Shown here in pieces: positions 47,733-58,559 of a stretch of DNA of 64,000 bases; the first letter of the stretch is position 1, and each line of letters opens with the position of its first letter. Under the pieces are notes generated by a model that saw only the letters and a program-made list of their open reading frames with translations, searched no databases and was not told the origin of the DNA. The translations under genes were made by a program, and so were the position numbers. Source of the stretch: Populus alba (taxonomy: Eukaryota; Streptophyta; Magnoliopsida; Malpighiales; Salicaceae); contig NC_133300.1 of assembly GCF_005239225.2 (NCBI RefSeq), forward strand, positions 13,979,875-14,043,874. The letters run 5' to 3'.

Positions 47733-49598
47733 TGTCACACGTCAAAAAAATCCACGCGCGGCATCGGCAGGCGATTTTTATCGTTGTTGTGTTTGCTTTG
47801 AATTCGTTCGTTGGAGTCGCCACCTAGTAATTCATTGCGGGCTACTAGGAAACCTGATGTACTGGTCTTGTCAGAGATCGCGGGTAAGGGACTGGTTGTG
47901 GTTAGAGAAGGTATTAGCACCCCTAACGCACCCTACCTAAGGTAAGCTGCTTTGTGTTCTGATGTGATTTGAAAATTTAAAATATTAATTAAATTCTAAG
48001 ACTTGAATAAATCAGTTATTAAATCCCCGAATATATGTAGAAACTTATTCTTACATTTTCGTGGAAAATACAACTTGATTTTATTTGTCCTTGAGATATT
48101 TAACCATATTTAAATTAACAATTAATTCTTTTTGTCCTTTTTTTATTTTTTATAATTCAATGACATAAACAAAAATACAAACACACACATTCACTTTTCA
48201 CTATTCTTGTTTCTTTTCTTTTCTTTTCTTTTCCTTGTTTTGCTTCCACATTTACAAAATATAAAGTACAAAAAAAACTACAAAAACTAAACAAATATTA
48301 CATTAAACACATTAAAATTACAAAATTAACCCAAAAAAATCTGGAAATCACTTCTGCACCTTCGAAACAGTGTCAGGCATATTTTCGGAATGGCAAGACA
48401 GTAGCGGCGCGTCTGCTCCACGCGCCTCCATCACTAGCGGCGCGTGGGCCGCCGCTGGAAAACTCCAAAAGAAAAGCCGGCGATCTGGACTGTTCTCTTC
48501 CCCTCTGCTCTTTCCTGCTGGTGGTGAGGACCACCGCCTCCTGCAACAAAAGAAAAATGCACAAACAGTTGATTTTAATTTTATTTTCTCAGATCTGTTC
48601 AAATCCTTGTGTTCTTTTCGGTTTGCCAATTTTTTTCAGGTGGTCGATTTGTTCTCAGTCTTCTTCTTCTGATCTGGTGGCTGTCGTGGAAGGAGTGCTG
48701 ATTGGTGGGAGGAGGCTGATTGGTGGACGGTGCTGATGGCTATAGGCGCCGCTGTGTTGGGCTGCTACTGGCGGTGAGCACGGCGTTGAGAGGAGGAAAA
48801 AGGGGGAAGATGGAGAGGCGGTGGGGTTTGTTCCTGCTCGTGGTCAGATGAAGAGAGTGAGGGGAAGCTGGATCGTGGCTGTTGTGAGGCCGATCGGAGG
48901 AAGAGAGGGAGTTGTGGTCGAGTTTGTGAGGGAGAGGGGGATGTGAGCGGGAGATAAGGAAATGGGGAAAATGGGGGAGCTGCTGGCTGAAGGAAGAAGA
49001 AACCAAAATCCAGGGGAGGGTGCCGCTGGCTGGTTTTAGAGAAAGAAGGAAATTCCAACAGGGTGAGGGGCGGTTGCAGCGTTGTAAAAATGGGGAGCCG
49101 AAGTCTTGGCCGGCGGTTGAAGAAAAGAAATCCAAAACCAGAGGGGGGGTGGCTCTTTGGGTTAGATAGGTTTAGGTTTTTTTTGTGGTTTAGGGTTTTT
49201 TCTTTTGTATTTTTCTGAAGTTTCAAAATTGCCCCCCCTATGTGTGAGTTGAAGACCAGTATTTATAGGTAAAATGTTGCTAGGTTTTTCAACTTGGTCC
49301 CTCAACTTCTTTCTTTTTGTAAATTTGATTCTTTCTTAATTTTTTTGTATTTTTTGAAAACGAGCAATATCAACGTCGACTCAATGAGGAAAATCAATGA
49401 TTTTAGAAATGACGCGTGGAAAGTCGAACGCATTTGAAAATCTTTTGAAAATTTAAATTCTTTTTTAGAAGACGCAGAAAATGCTAAAATGACGAGAATA
49501 TATAAAAAACATATTTTTTGGATTTTCATTGTTTTTTCTCTATTTTTGAATTTTTCTAAAAATTTATCAAAACAGGGGTCAAAAATTGGGTAGCAACA
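47733..49598 (-). repeat. 5' LTR of the LARD-like element
   Basis: 1866 bases, near copy of 39250-41209 with a deletion around 48690 and scattered single-base changes. Confidence 0.9.
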
Positions 49599-51709
49599 AC
49601 TATAATATAAAATACCATAGATATATGATTTGATTTTGTGCTGGTTATAAAAAATAATCACTGCAAAATAAAATACCGTATATATAGGATTTGTTGGCGC
49701 TGGTTATAGTACACAATCTCTGCAATAATTATTGCAATATTTCCTTGAATAACACGTATAAAGATTTTCTATATAAATAAACCTCCAGCCATATGTAAAG
49801 AGGGGGAGAGAGACAAACAAAAATGAGGGAAACACAAAAAAAAAACCCTAACCCTATTTCTTTAGCAAAGAAGCTATAGCTCCTGCTCATCTTTCAAAAA
49901 TAAAAAAACGAAGCAGCCCCTCCCTTTTGAAGAAACTAAGGATATCTCTCTGGCCACACACTATCCCCTCTCCCTCTCATTAACAGCCCACCATTTTCCC
50001 CCTCAGCCAACCAACCTTTCCCTCCCATCAACAGCCCACCATTTTCCCCTTCAGCCAACCGACCTTCCCTCTTTGTCAACACAACCCCTAGAAATGGCTC
50101 TCTCGCAATCTTCCTCCTCACTAGCTATTTTCTCAGCAACAGTGCTGTAACAGCAACACCAAAAATTAACATGACAGCAATGCAAGCTTTAGCAGCTTTG
50201 GCCTCTACACTATAACCTTCAACAACAGTGTTGTGACCAGTCTCACCTCTACACCTGCAGCTAGTCCCTGTCGCCTGCCTTGCCATATCTCTTCCCTATC
50301 GCCCTAGCAGTAGCTGTATTTTCTCCTCTGCACCGGGAGTAAGAAGCCGCAGGGGTGCGCGGTCATCACAAGTCATTGCAATTCCTCAGCAACTTTGAAC
50401 ACGCAGGCCAGCAGCGACAAAGGGAATTTTTTTTCTTCAGTCATAGGTTACTCCTCCAGCAGCATCCTTCTCTTCCTTGCAGAAGTTGCATTTGTCGTAG
50501 CAACATTAAAGGGCCACCATTGAGACAATGATCTTTCAGCCAACAAACCTGTCTCCACTAAGAACAGCGAGCAGAGGCATCCTTCGTGAGCAGTGCCCAA
50601 TCATCTCCCTCCACTTTGCCTCTAGCCATTGCCTTGCAGGTAAGTCTTTCTTTCTTTGTTTTTGCTAAATTAATTACCTTGCCATTGTAGCATGCATATG
50701 CATGCAATAGTGGCAGAATCAGTTACTGGTGTGAGCCAGTAACCGGGTTGAGCCTTGTTGAATCCTATCAAGCCCATAATTAATTGCGATTAAGTGTGAT
50801 GCTTGTGTTTTTTGACAAAAAAAAAATATAATTTTGTGTGTTGCATATGGCCAATACCCTAACATGTTTTGAACGTTTTTTTTATATAAAAAATATTGGA
50901 AGTTTTGAAAAATATGTTTTCACATGGATTTCTTAAACACAAATTATTTTCTTGCATTTTTGGATTTCACAACATGTTTGTAAAACTCCAAAGGGTGTTG
51001 GTCAATATTCCAAAAAATATAAAAATCTTATTTTAGGGAGAAAACATCTAGTATTCACCATTAATATTTGGATAAAGAAATCCTAAATGGATGAATATCC
51101 AAAATATTATTGGGAATAACTTGCTATTATTCGTTGTTGATATTTGAATAAAGAAGCCTTCAGTGGTAAATATCCAAAATAATAAGTCATCACACATCCT
51201 TGAAAGAAGCCATGATTATAATCAAGGGCACTTCAATTTTCACTCCACGGTTTACGAGCCGTGAGAGTATGAAACACTAAGGTAAAAATAAGCTTTTAAA
51301 GTGCCCTGAATTTCCTTAGATTTCTAAATTTTTGTCCATCTTCCTTGCGATTTATGAGTCTCAAACTCTTGAAATACTAAGGGATTTATAAGCACATGGA
51401 ATCTCCTTGGATTTCTATCTTAATAAATTTAGTTTAAATCAAACCTAGAAAAAACTGATGGGATTAGAAAACACCAACACCATAGCAATTATAAGGTAAA
51501 CCAAACACCAAGCAGCTTACCTTAGGAAGGGCGTACTAGAGGTGCTAATACCTTTCCTTTACGCAACCAGTCCTTTGCCTTAGAATCTCTGAAAGACCAG
51601 TTAGGGTTCCTAGTAACCAAAATACTAGGTGGCGACTCCAAAGAACCAATCAAGCAAAACAAACGAAAAATCATCATCGGATGCCGCGCAGGGGACGTGC
51701 GACAACAAC

Positions 51710-52910
51710 CATGAAACTTAAATCCCAATAACCTAAAATTAAATGATAAAATTGAAAAATAATCAATTTTAAGAAAAGAGCATAAAAATATCAAAATTAA
51801 ATTGGGCTAATCCTTAAAACTAGTGACCTGATTCATGAGACCGGGATTAAACCTTGGAATGGAAACTCTAAAAAATACCAAGCAAAATCCCTAATCATCC
51901 AAAATTTGAAAAACAAAAAAAAAATAGCAATAAAAAAATAAGAACCAAATTTGGCATAAAAATTAAATGAAAGAAAACAATGAGGGGCTAAATTGAAAAT
52001 TAAAATAAATTAAGAAAATAAAAAAAAATCGCAATCACATAATGAGGACCAAAATTGGATATAAAAATTAAATGAAATAAAATTATTAGGGAATAAATTG
52101 AAAAAAAATAAAGTTCAAAAAGCATTAAAAGCAAAAACAAATAGAAATAAATAAAAATAATGACTAAAATTAATAAAAATATAACCTATTGGTGCAAATT
52201 TTGAGGTCACGAGAGAGAAAAAAGAGGAGAAGAAAAGGACTCATCGGAGCCCAACCTCACATCCATCGTGAACATGTGCCCCATCATTGTGAAAAAGATG
52301 GTGCTCTATTTCAGACACTATAATGGACGACAACATTTGACCACCAGGAGGTGCCACAAACACCACCTAAAGAACGTGAATGCCTCCCAATTTCTGGTGC
52401 TTGCGTGACATTGATCGACATGGTCATGATTCATTCTCATCGCATCTATAACCATTGTTCTTTAAGGATTATTGTTGTCATCTACAACTCCATACACGTT
52501 GCTAAAACTAGAAATTGACTCAACCATCCTTTCTATCACAGTCTCGTGAGGAACAATTGGTTTTCCGTGTGCATACCGACACAATTATTTCTCTATGAAC
52601 CATGTGTATAGAAGATGCATCGTTACAACATCTGGAACGAGAAACTTTTTATTTTTACACCTCTTGCATAGACACATAATACCGGCTCCATTAAAATTTC
52701 TTAGATTAGATATTGCGTGATTAATAAAACCCTAAACTTCATTACAATAATTCATCCTCCACAATCCTTGGGGTAAATCTTGATATATTCATGAACGATC
52801 ATTCATCATTTTTATCAAACATATGTCAAATAATGATGATAACATGTACTAATTAACTATGTAAAACTAAATAAATTTGTAAAAATATTGGTTTAGCTCA
52901 AGATTATGCA
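51710..52910. repeat. Dispersed GTCAAC/GTTAAC repeat, right part
   Basis: Continues the repeat interrupted at 38562: AAACTTAAATCCCAATAACC follows, as at 17305. It includes the GGAGCCCAACCTCAC and GGACGACAACATTTGACCAC segments also at 17735 and 22325, and the tail shared with 22620-22980. Confidence 0.7.
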
Positions 52911-53186
52911 AAAATTTGCCTCGTCTCCCTAGCCTCTGCAAGGGTTATATCATCTCTATGACAACACTTTTCTTTATATCTATATATTGAATTCTCAACC
53001 ACAAGTAACGTAATTTGAAGTTCAACGCAAAATATAATCTACCATGAGTATTATATGATTCAATTCAACACCCACTCGATTCCAAAAGATAATAATGACA
53101 GTAGTAGAAAGGGAATTAACAGGTACATATCACGAGCATGGAATAACTGCTAGTACATGAAAGAAACTAAAAAAACAAAACTACTA

Positions 53187-53453
53187 TCAGCCGCGAAAGT
53201 ACGGCCCCCGCGGCGGTTTAGGAGAACCCTTACCCACGTCGTATCGATTGCCTCGGCCGCCACCAAACACTGCTTTATTAGGATCGAGAGGACCAACTCC
53301 GCCAAGGCGAGAGCTAAGAATCATGTTGATTTCAGAATCCATCATGAACTCCAAATCTAAGTTGGAATCAGCTATGGAGTACAAGGGGACGTCACAGTCC
53401 ATTTCCGGCAGTGTAATACTAGCACCGCAACATTTTATGTTGAGCAGCATCAT
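53187..53453 (-). pseudogene. RALF/RISP-like peptide gene, copy C, signal peptide lost
   Basis: From the first ATG (53453) there are 88 residues. The usual first 15 or so residues (MKSLSLSALT and hydrophobic core) are missing; only MMLLNIKCCGAS remains, too short for a signal peptide. The middle (LPEMDCDVPLYSIADSN) and the core DLEFMMDSEIN (33-43) are intact, though Arg of NRIL is Met. The tail is basic and Gly/Arg-rich: LDPNKAVFGGGRGNRYD, then GKGSPKPPRGPYFRG, without cysteine. Upstream DNA is the same as that before copy F, so the loss happened before the two were duplicated. No splice acceptor is visible at the junction, so a missing first exon is unlikely. Confidence 0.6.
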
Positions 53454-53528
53454 ATGCAACAATTAAATTATGTTTGTTTTTAAATTATTTTAACATATTT
53501 TTAAATAAAATATTACTGCACTTCAGAA

Positions 53529-53960
53529 TTAAAATGGACCGGGCTCGTTGGTAAGTACCATTGAGCATTCAAAGGACCCAAACATATCATTTTGTTGTAA
53601 ATCTATCCTCGTGAACATTTCAGAAAATGCCATACACTTTCCAATCTCAACCGTTAATTTTGTATGAATCTGTGGCCATTGAATTTGCTTAGCCGAAGAA
53701 GTTAAGATCATAAATTCTATCATGTCGTAGATTTAAATTCCTAGATCTTAAAAAAATTCACATCAGATTTTGTGTATATTTGTTGTTTAAAAATGGCTTT
53801 GAGATTATATTGAGAATTAAAAATAAGGATTTTAAAAAATGTTGATGCCAGCCATTACCAGAACGCAAGGAGGTCGCCCATCTATATCTTTGTTTTCTAA
53901 AAGGCTACTGGCCCTGGAGAAAGACCTGGGCGTGCATGGATATTGGGCCTCGCGAGCTTG
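53529..53960. repeat. Three-copy repeat near peptide genes, copy 2
   Basis: Matches 61271-61720 closely and 29190-29480 more loosely. A 64-codon frame on the - strand (53529-53723) is kept in the 61271 copy with few changes but is broken at 29190. No known domain was recognised. Confidence 0.55.
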
Positions 53961-54129
53961 GGCTCAACTCCAAGCCTTTTTTTATTTCATTACTTAATTT
54001 AATTTAATATTTTAATTTATAAAATGTATCATAAATCTTGTATAAACTTTTAAAATTATTTATAAATTTCACATTAAAATTTTATGAATTTTCAAGGAAA
54101 AAATGCATATGAGAAAACAAATATTGTTT

Positions 54130-54360
54130 TTAAATTAGCACAGTAAATTAAAAATATTAGTTGAACAACACAATTTACAAAAAACATTATACCATATACC
54201 AATACCATACACACTATATATTGCAAACTCCTCCGCGGCGGTGTAGGAGAATATCATATACACTAAATATTGTTTTTTTAAACTAGCACAGTAAATTAAA
54301 AATTTATACCATGTAGCAATATCATACACACTAAATATTGCATGCTCCCATGTATAGCAA
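54130..54360. repeat. Short tandem repeat with GC-rich island CCGCGGCGG
   Basis: ACTAGCACAGTAAATTAAAA, ATATCATACACACT and ACTAAATATTG recur in two to three staggered units. Also present at 61880-62100. A GC-rich word (54232-54250) nearly equals part of the tail codons of peptide copies C and F. Confidence 0.6.
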
Positions 54361-54664
54361 TTTTTTTTTTAATCATCTCTAACTTGCATGTTTTATTTAT
54401 CTTAATCTCATTAATGGTTACCTGTGTATATTGAGAATTTAGACAAAATACCAATCCAATTTAAATATCCATGATTAACTTCTTAAATGTTCCCGAATTC
54501 CTTGAAACTAGAAATTTGACCTCTTATAGTAAAACTTATAATTTTTTCATATTTTCCCTAATTTATAGCTTGAACATGTTAAATCTCTGTAACATCATTA
54601 ACACACCCTCACACCTTTGGCTTAATAACTTTAACATACACTTAAATTATTTCAGCTTTATTTC

Positions 54665-54865
54665 TGAGTTTTAAAAAATATTTTGAAAAAAAATTTAATT
54701 TTTTTATTTTTTATTAACTTCAAATTAATATGTTTTTAATATTTTTAAAATATTTTGATGTGCTGATGTTAAAAATAATTTTAAAAAAATAAAAAAAATC
54801 AATAACATGTATTTTAATACGAAATATTATTTAAAAAGTAATCATAACTATATTACCAAACAATT
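54665..54865. repeat. MITE-like AT-rich dispersed repeat, second copy
   Basis: Similar to 6666-6870 (ATTTTGATGTGCTGATGTTA, ending ATATTACCAAACA). It is absent from the parallel block at 62100, so it inserted after that duplication or was deleted there. Confidence 0.45.
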
Positions 54866-54899
54866 TTTTCTAATTTTGATGATAGGTTAACTATTTTTC

Positions 54900-55640
54900 C
54901 GCATTTATAAATGCCATAATAGCTCACATTTACTCACGCACATTTATGGCAGTCAAGAAGCCTATATTTACCTACTTTTGGGCTCAAAAACAGCCCCACG
55001 CACACACATACATTTCCAAACATATTACATAACACACTAACTAACATGCCATTTCACAAGAATTTGAATAACTTGCCCAAACTCTTACATCCATAATTTC
55101 CTTAAACCACATGAAATAAAGAAATTCATATAACTTACTAGAATCCCCACTTCTCTTGAATTTACTAAGACTTTATCATCAAAATAACACAAAATCGCAA
55201 GAAATTTTCTATATTTCTCAACTAACTCGCAAGACTAATCTTTCCCCAATTAGTAGCTTTTTTTTATTTTATTTTTTATTTGTTCTCTTTTGTCCAAAAT
55301 TACCACCACCTAGTGAAAATTCAAAATATTTAAACTCGAGAGTCTCCACATATTCTATCCTATCAAATTTATTTAATTTTTTTTTAGTATTTTTAATTAT
55401 CAATTTTAGAAATTTCAACTCAGGGGTTTACACCATACGTAAGTTAATCACAAAGATAATAATAAGTTTTCATGGTTTGTATACTTTTTTATCAGTACCT
55501 AAGAAAGTTTGGGTTCATATATCTATGTATTTTTTTTAGGTTTACTTAAGTAAAAAAAATGATAAAGATTTTATTTTTATTTTTATGTTTGTAAATAGGT
55601 TTTTTTTAATGACATATTAATTTCATATCTTATTATAAAA
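54900..55640. repeat. Duplicated flank block, shared with 62100-63000
   Basis: CACAAAATCGCAAGAAATTTTCT, ACTAACTCGCAAGACT and CTCGAGAGTCTC appear in both in the same order. A 127-codon frame at 55156-55539 is broken in the other copy and T-rich, so no gene is called. Confidence 0.6.
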
Positions 55641-55689
55641 TTGATAATATAATTAAATAACAAATTAATTTTTTTAAAGAGATAGTTCA

Positions 55690-56040
55690 GCTTGTAGAAT
55701 TTCTAGAAGCATTATTTCTGATGGCCACTTTAAATTTCTTGATTATTTTGGAAGGTTATGTGAGGTTAAATGTGAAATTCGTAGAATCAGTTTGGAAAAT
55801 AAACATTTTGCACCCAAGATTCCATGGAATATATATGGGTTGGAGTTCAGCAGCCGTATTAGTTATGTAATTCATAAAAGCCAAGACAACCATCTATCCA
55901 TATCCCATTTTCATGCACCCAAGATGCATGAAATCATTCTGAAGAGCGGTAAGTTGGGTTTGATCCTTTTTCCTTTACCCTTCGTAGGGAAACTTACAGT
56001 AAGTTGGGATTAGTTATCCAACAATGAGGTTTCAAATGAT
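55690..56040. other. Unidentified remnant, shared with 59930-60210
   Basis: CCATATCCCATTTTCA, GCATGAAATCATTCTGAAGA and CTTACAGTAAGTTGG are common to both, and the end also occurs at 32045. It lies just 3' of peptide genes on their strand. May be a degraded gene or 3' flanking DNA; not recognised. Confidence 0.4.
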
Positions 56041-56315
56041 TTCTTAGTTTCAGGGGTGGCCATAGTCCCCTCCCGCCTCCGTTAGGTTTGTCTGTGATCA
56101 TCTCTTCTCTATGAGAATAATAATTTCTTTTGATCTGTGTATTGAGTTTTCAACCACAAATAACGCAATTTAAAGTTCAACGCAGAATTGAATCAGCCAT
56201 TAGTATTATTGATTCAACTCGACACCCACTCGATACAACAGATAATAATAACAGTAGGACGAAGGGAATTTAACAAACAGACTAGAAAAAGGCACATATT
56301 AGAGAGAGATCTCGA

Positions 56316-56648
56316 TTACCGAGTGCACGCGCGATGGTAAGGCACGCACGGTCGACCCATCCTCATGGCTAGGCACTTGCCGTATGGTATACCTGAGCCG
56401 CAAGATAACGGTACTTTTTCACGGTGTTTGGCGTCGATGGTGGGATATCTAAGGGAGCCAGTGAGATTCCTGTTAATTTCAGAATCCATCATGAACTCCA
56501 AATCCATGTAGGAATCAGCTATGGAGGAGTACAAGGGGACATCACCGTCCACTTTCGGAAGTGAAATGCCAGCACCGCAACTTATGGTGTTGAGCATCAT
56601 CATCAACAACAACGACGATGTTAGGGCAGACAAGGAAAGACTCTTCAT
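56316..56648 (-). CDS. RALF-like secreted peptide precursor, copy D, intact
   Basis: 110 residues from ATG 56648, chosen because MKSLSLSALT is the family start; upstream codons in frame lack an ATG. Residues 1-27 are a signal peptide, then LPKVDGDVPLY, and the core DLEFMMDSEIN at 49-59. The tail starts LRYPTID (66-72), resembling the RY.SY/YPAID start of mature RALF peptides, and has Cys83, Cys92, Cys101 and Cys108. GIPYGKC and VPYHRAC recall the RALF segments SYYNC and NPYSRGC. Differences: no RRIL cleavage motif before the tail, an additional cysteine at 101, and the last RALF cysteine is absent. RALF peptides are secreted, raise apoplastic pH and bind FERONIA-type kinases, two of which lie 20-45 kb away. 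Copy E follows 220 bases upstream on the same strand. Confidence 0.75.
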   Translation of the reverse strand: MKSLSLSALTSSLLLMMMLNTISCGAGISLPKVDGDVPLYSSIADSYMDLEFMMDSEINRNLTGSLRYPTIDAKHREKVPLSCGSGIPYGKCLAMRMGRPCVPYHRACTR

Positions 56649-56868
56649 AGTATCTCTCTTATGTTTCGCTAGCTCTTTTAATGCTAGTCTATGATAAAAC
56701 CGAGCAGCTAACTCTGTATTTAAGGGATAGGGTGGCAGTGATTGGTGATGTTGAAGAAGATAAGATGAGGAACGTGGCAACGATGGATTGATTAACTCAT
56801 ATTTTCCTATATGTGAAATTAATTGACATCACAAGAGAGCGATTGGGCGATTGAGGAAAAGAAAAGCA

Positions 56869-57108
56869 TTATGGAAAAAGGAGGAAAGAAATAGAAATAT
56901 AGTTGAACTCCAAATCATTAAGAATCCTGTTAATTTCAGAATCCATCATGAACTCCAAATCCAAGTTGGAATCAGCTATGGAGTACAAGGGGACGTCACC
57001 GTCCATTTCCGGCAGTGAAATACTAGCACCACAACATTTTGTGTTGAGCAGCATCATCGTCAACAACAACGACGATAATGTTAGAGCTGACAAGGAAAGA
57101 CTCTTCAT
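56869..57108 (-). pseudogene. RALF/RISP-like peptide gene, copy E, C-terminus lost
   Basis: 79 residues from ATG 57108. Signal peptide (1-28), SLPEMDGDVPLYSIADSN and the core DLEFMMDSEINRILN (50-64) are as in copy B. Then comes DLEF again and a hydrophobic, unrelated end (NYISISFLLFP). The junction repeats GATTTGGAGTTCA, and the DNA beyond it (GAAAAGCATTATGGAA) is found about 500 bases downstream of copy B, so an internal deletion between short repeats removed the tail and 3' flank. It may still be transcribed from its own promoter but lacks any mature-peptide region. Confidence 0.65.
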
Positions 57109-57239
57109 GGTATCTCTCTTATTTTTAGCTAGCTCTTTTAATTGCTATAAATGTGGCAGTGATTGAATGGTTAGCTCATATTTTCCTATTCATGAAATTA
57201 AATGACATCACAAGAGATCAATTTCATGCTAGCGTGGAT

Positions 57240-58430
57240 CAACAGCATTATACTTTACCTGTTTCAGATGGGATCCGGGTCACGGGTTTAATTTTCTTTT
57301 TCAAGTTAAATATAAATTTAAAAGAAAAAAAATATTGAATTGAGTTTATAGATGGAAATGAATTTAATGAGTTAAGCCATAATAATTGGATTTTTTTTTT
57401 ATATTGCCTTTTTTTATTGGTATCTTTTTTTTATATATCTTTTTAGATAATTTAAATTTATGTTTCAATTAATATTACTTATTTATGATTTTTTTTATTT
57501 TTTTGATATAAATTGTTTTTTTAATTGTGTTGTGTGTTTTTAATTTTTTTAAAAGGTTGAATATAAACTTAAGAGAAAAAAATTTATTGAATCTAATTAA
57601 GTTTATGGTCTATGTAAAGGGTTTATTTTTTTCTAAAATTTAATGGAAACAAAACTTTCACTTAATTTTTTTTTAAATACAAAAAAAATATATAAAAAAT
57701 CTATATATAAAAGATCTAACTAGCTGCGAAGAGATGAATATCTAAAGATCAACTGTTTTTGATGCCCGGATCACGACGACACAATACAGAGGACCTTTCA
57801 AAGGTCTTCCATGGCCAATGGGTCCACTCAATTTGCTGCCTCATAAAGTGCGTTGAATATTTACATGAAACTTTGCCTGCGACTTGTATATGCTGGAGTG
57901 GGCATCCTATTTTAAAAATTGACCCTTTATATTTTTTTTTGTTCAATCCAGTATATTTCTTGATTTCCCTTTCACTACCTGTTTATACTTCATAAGATGT
58001 GAAAAAACAAGGATAATTAATCAACTCAAAGCATGGTTTGAATCACTCAAAAGTTCGTGCTGATCATGAGGAAAAGGTTTCTAATCTCTAATTAACAATC
58101 TCTTAATTAACCTAATTTTTTTTTATCCATCCATCATGAACTTTATGACAGCACAAACTTACTATGAACTTTATGACAAAAAGAAAAAAGAAAAAAAGAA
58201 TTCGAACCCCATTTCTCTCTTTTATTTGAGGTCTAGAAACTGTGGTTGCATGTTGACAAATAAAAGAATTTTTAGTATTAATTTGGTGTTTATTTCTAGT
58301 TAGATAGAGAATATTAATTATGATGAATGAAAATAAGTATTTCTCTTGATGTTTATTCAGCATTAATAGATCAATATTTGCATAACGAACTTTCCCTCAA
58401 CGGCAATCTATCTACTTGTTTGAAACCTGG
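57240..58430. repeat. Duplicated AT-rich flank block, copy 3
   Basis: 57730-58010 matches 33470-33700 with the palindrome GACCTTTCAAAGGTC (57792-57806); 58255-58420 matches 18320-18640. It ends CAATCTATCTACTTGTTTGA at 58422, where the sequence of the other copies is replaced by a peptide-gene fragment. Confidence 0.6.
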
Positions 58431-58432
58431 TA

Positions 58433-58555
58433 TCTCTCTTATTAATACTCTTGACGACGACAATGTTAGAGTAGACAAGGAAAGACTCTTCATGGTATCT
58501 CTCTAGTTTTAGCTAGCTCTTTTTAATGCTGTCTGTCTCTCTTATTAATACTCTT
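58433..58555 (-). pseudogene. Peptide gene fragment G, flanked by 20-base direct repeats
   Basis: 58453-58535 holds the promoter end and first 13 codons of the peptide family on the - strand (ATG at 58493, reading MKSLSLSTLT). TCTCTCTTATTAATACTCTT stands on both sides (58433-58452 and 58536-58555). In other block copies about 110 bases of different sequence lie here (33735-33845). The pattern looks like filler DNA from break repair. Confidence 0.6.
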
Positions 58556-58559
58556 TTTA

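Larger units (their letters stand above)
39250..49598 (-). mobile_element. Complete non-coding LTR retrotransposon (LARD-like), target duplication ACTAT
   Basis: 10349 bases, read on the - strand. ACTAT flanks it at 39245-39249 and 49599-49603. LTRs are 47733-49598 (5' in element terms) and 39250-41209 (3'). Primer site and polypurine tract are in place, and the internal region is 41210-47732. The internal part carries the 21-unit array and stretches shared with element 1 at 1-6665 (for example 47100-47300 with 1124-1320, reversed), but no recognisable gag or pol frame; the longest frames are about 100 codons. It would need enzymes supplied by another element. LTRs are very alike by eye apart from one deletion, so the insertion is probably young. 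Confidence 0.9.
38568..51704 (+). mobile_element. Solo LTR (about 2.8 kb) with target duplication ACAAC, split by a nested element
   Basis: It starts TGTTGTTACTC at 38568 and ends GACGTGCGACA at 51704, flanked by ACAAC at 38563-38567 and 51705-51709. Between 39250 and 49598 it is interrupted by the LARD-like element. The two LTR parts are 38568-39249 and 49604-51704. The left part holds a direct repeat of about 180 bases (38690 and 38870: ATCAAAGTTGCAGTC and relatives). The right part has a C-rich leader-like stretch (49840-50640) and the family's typical end (51510-51704). No internal region, so a solo LTR. Confidence 0.8.

Noticed and set aside
55156..55539. 127-codon frame rich in Phe and Leu
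   Set aside because: The T-rich sequence gives this composition, and the duplicate at 62470-62880 is interrupted.
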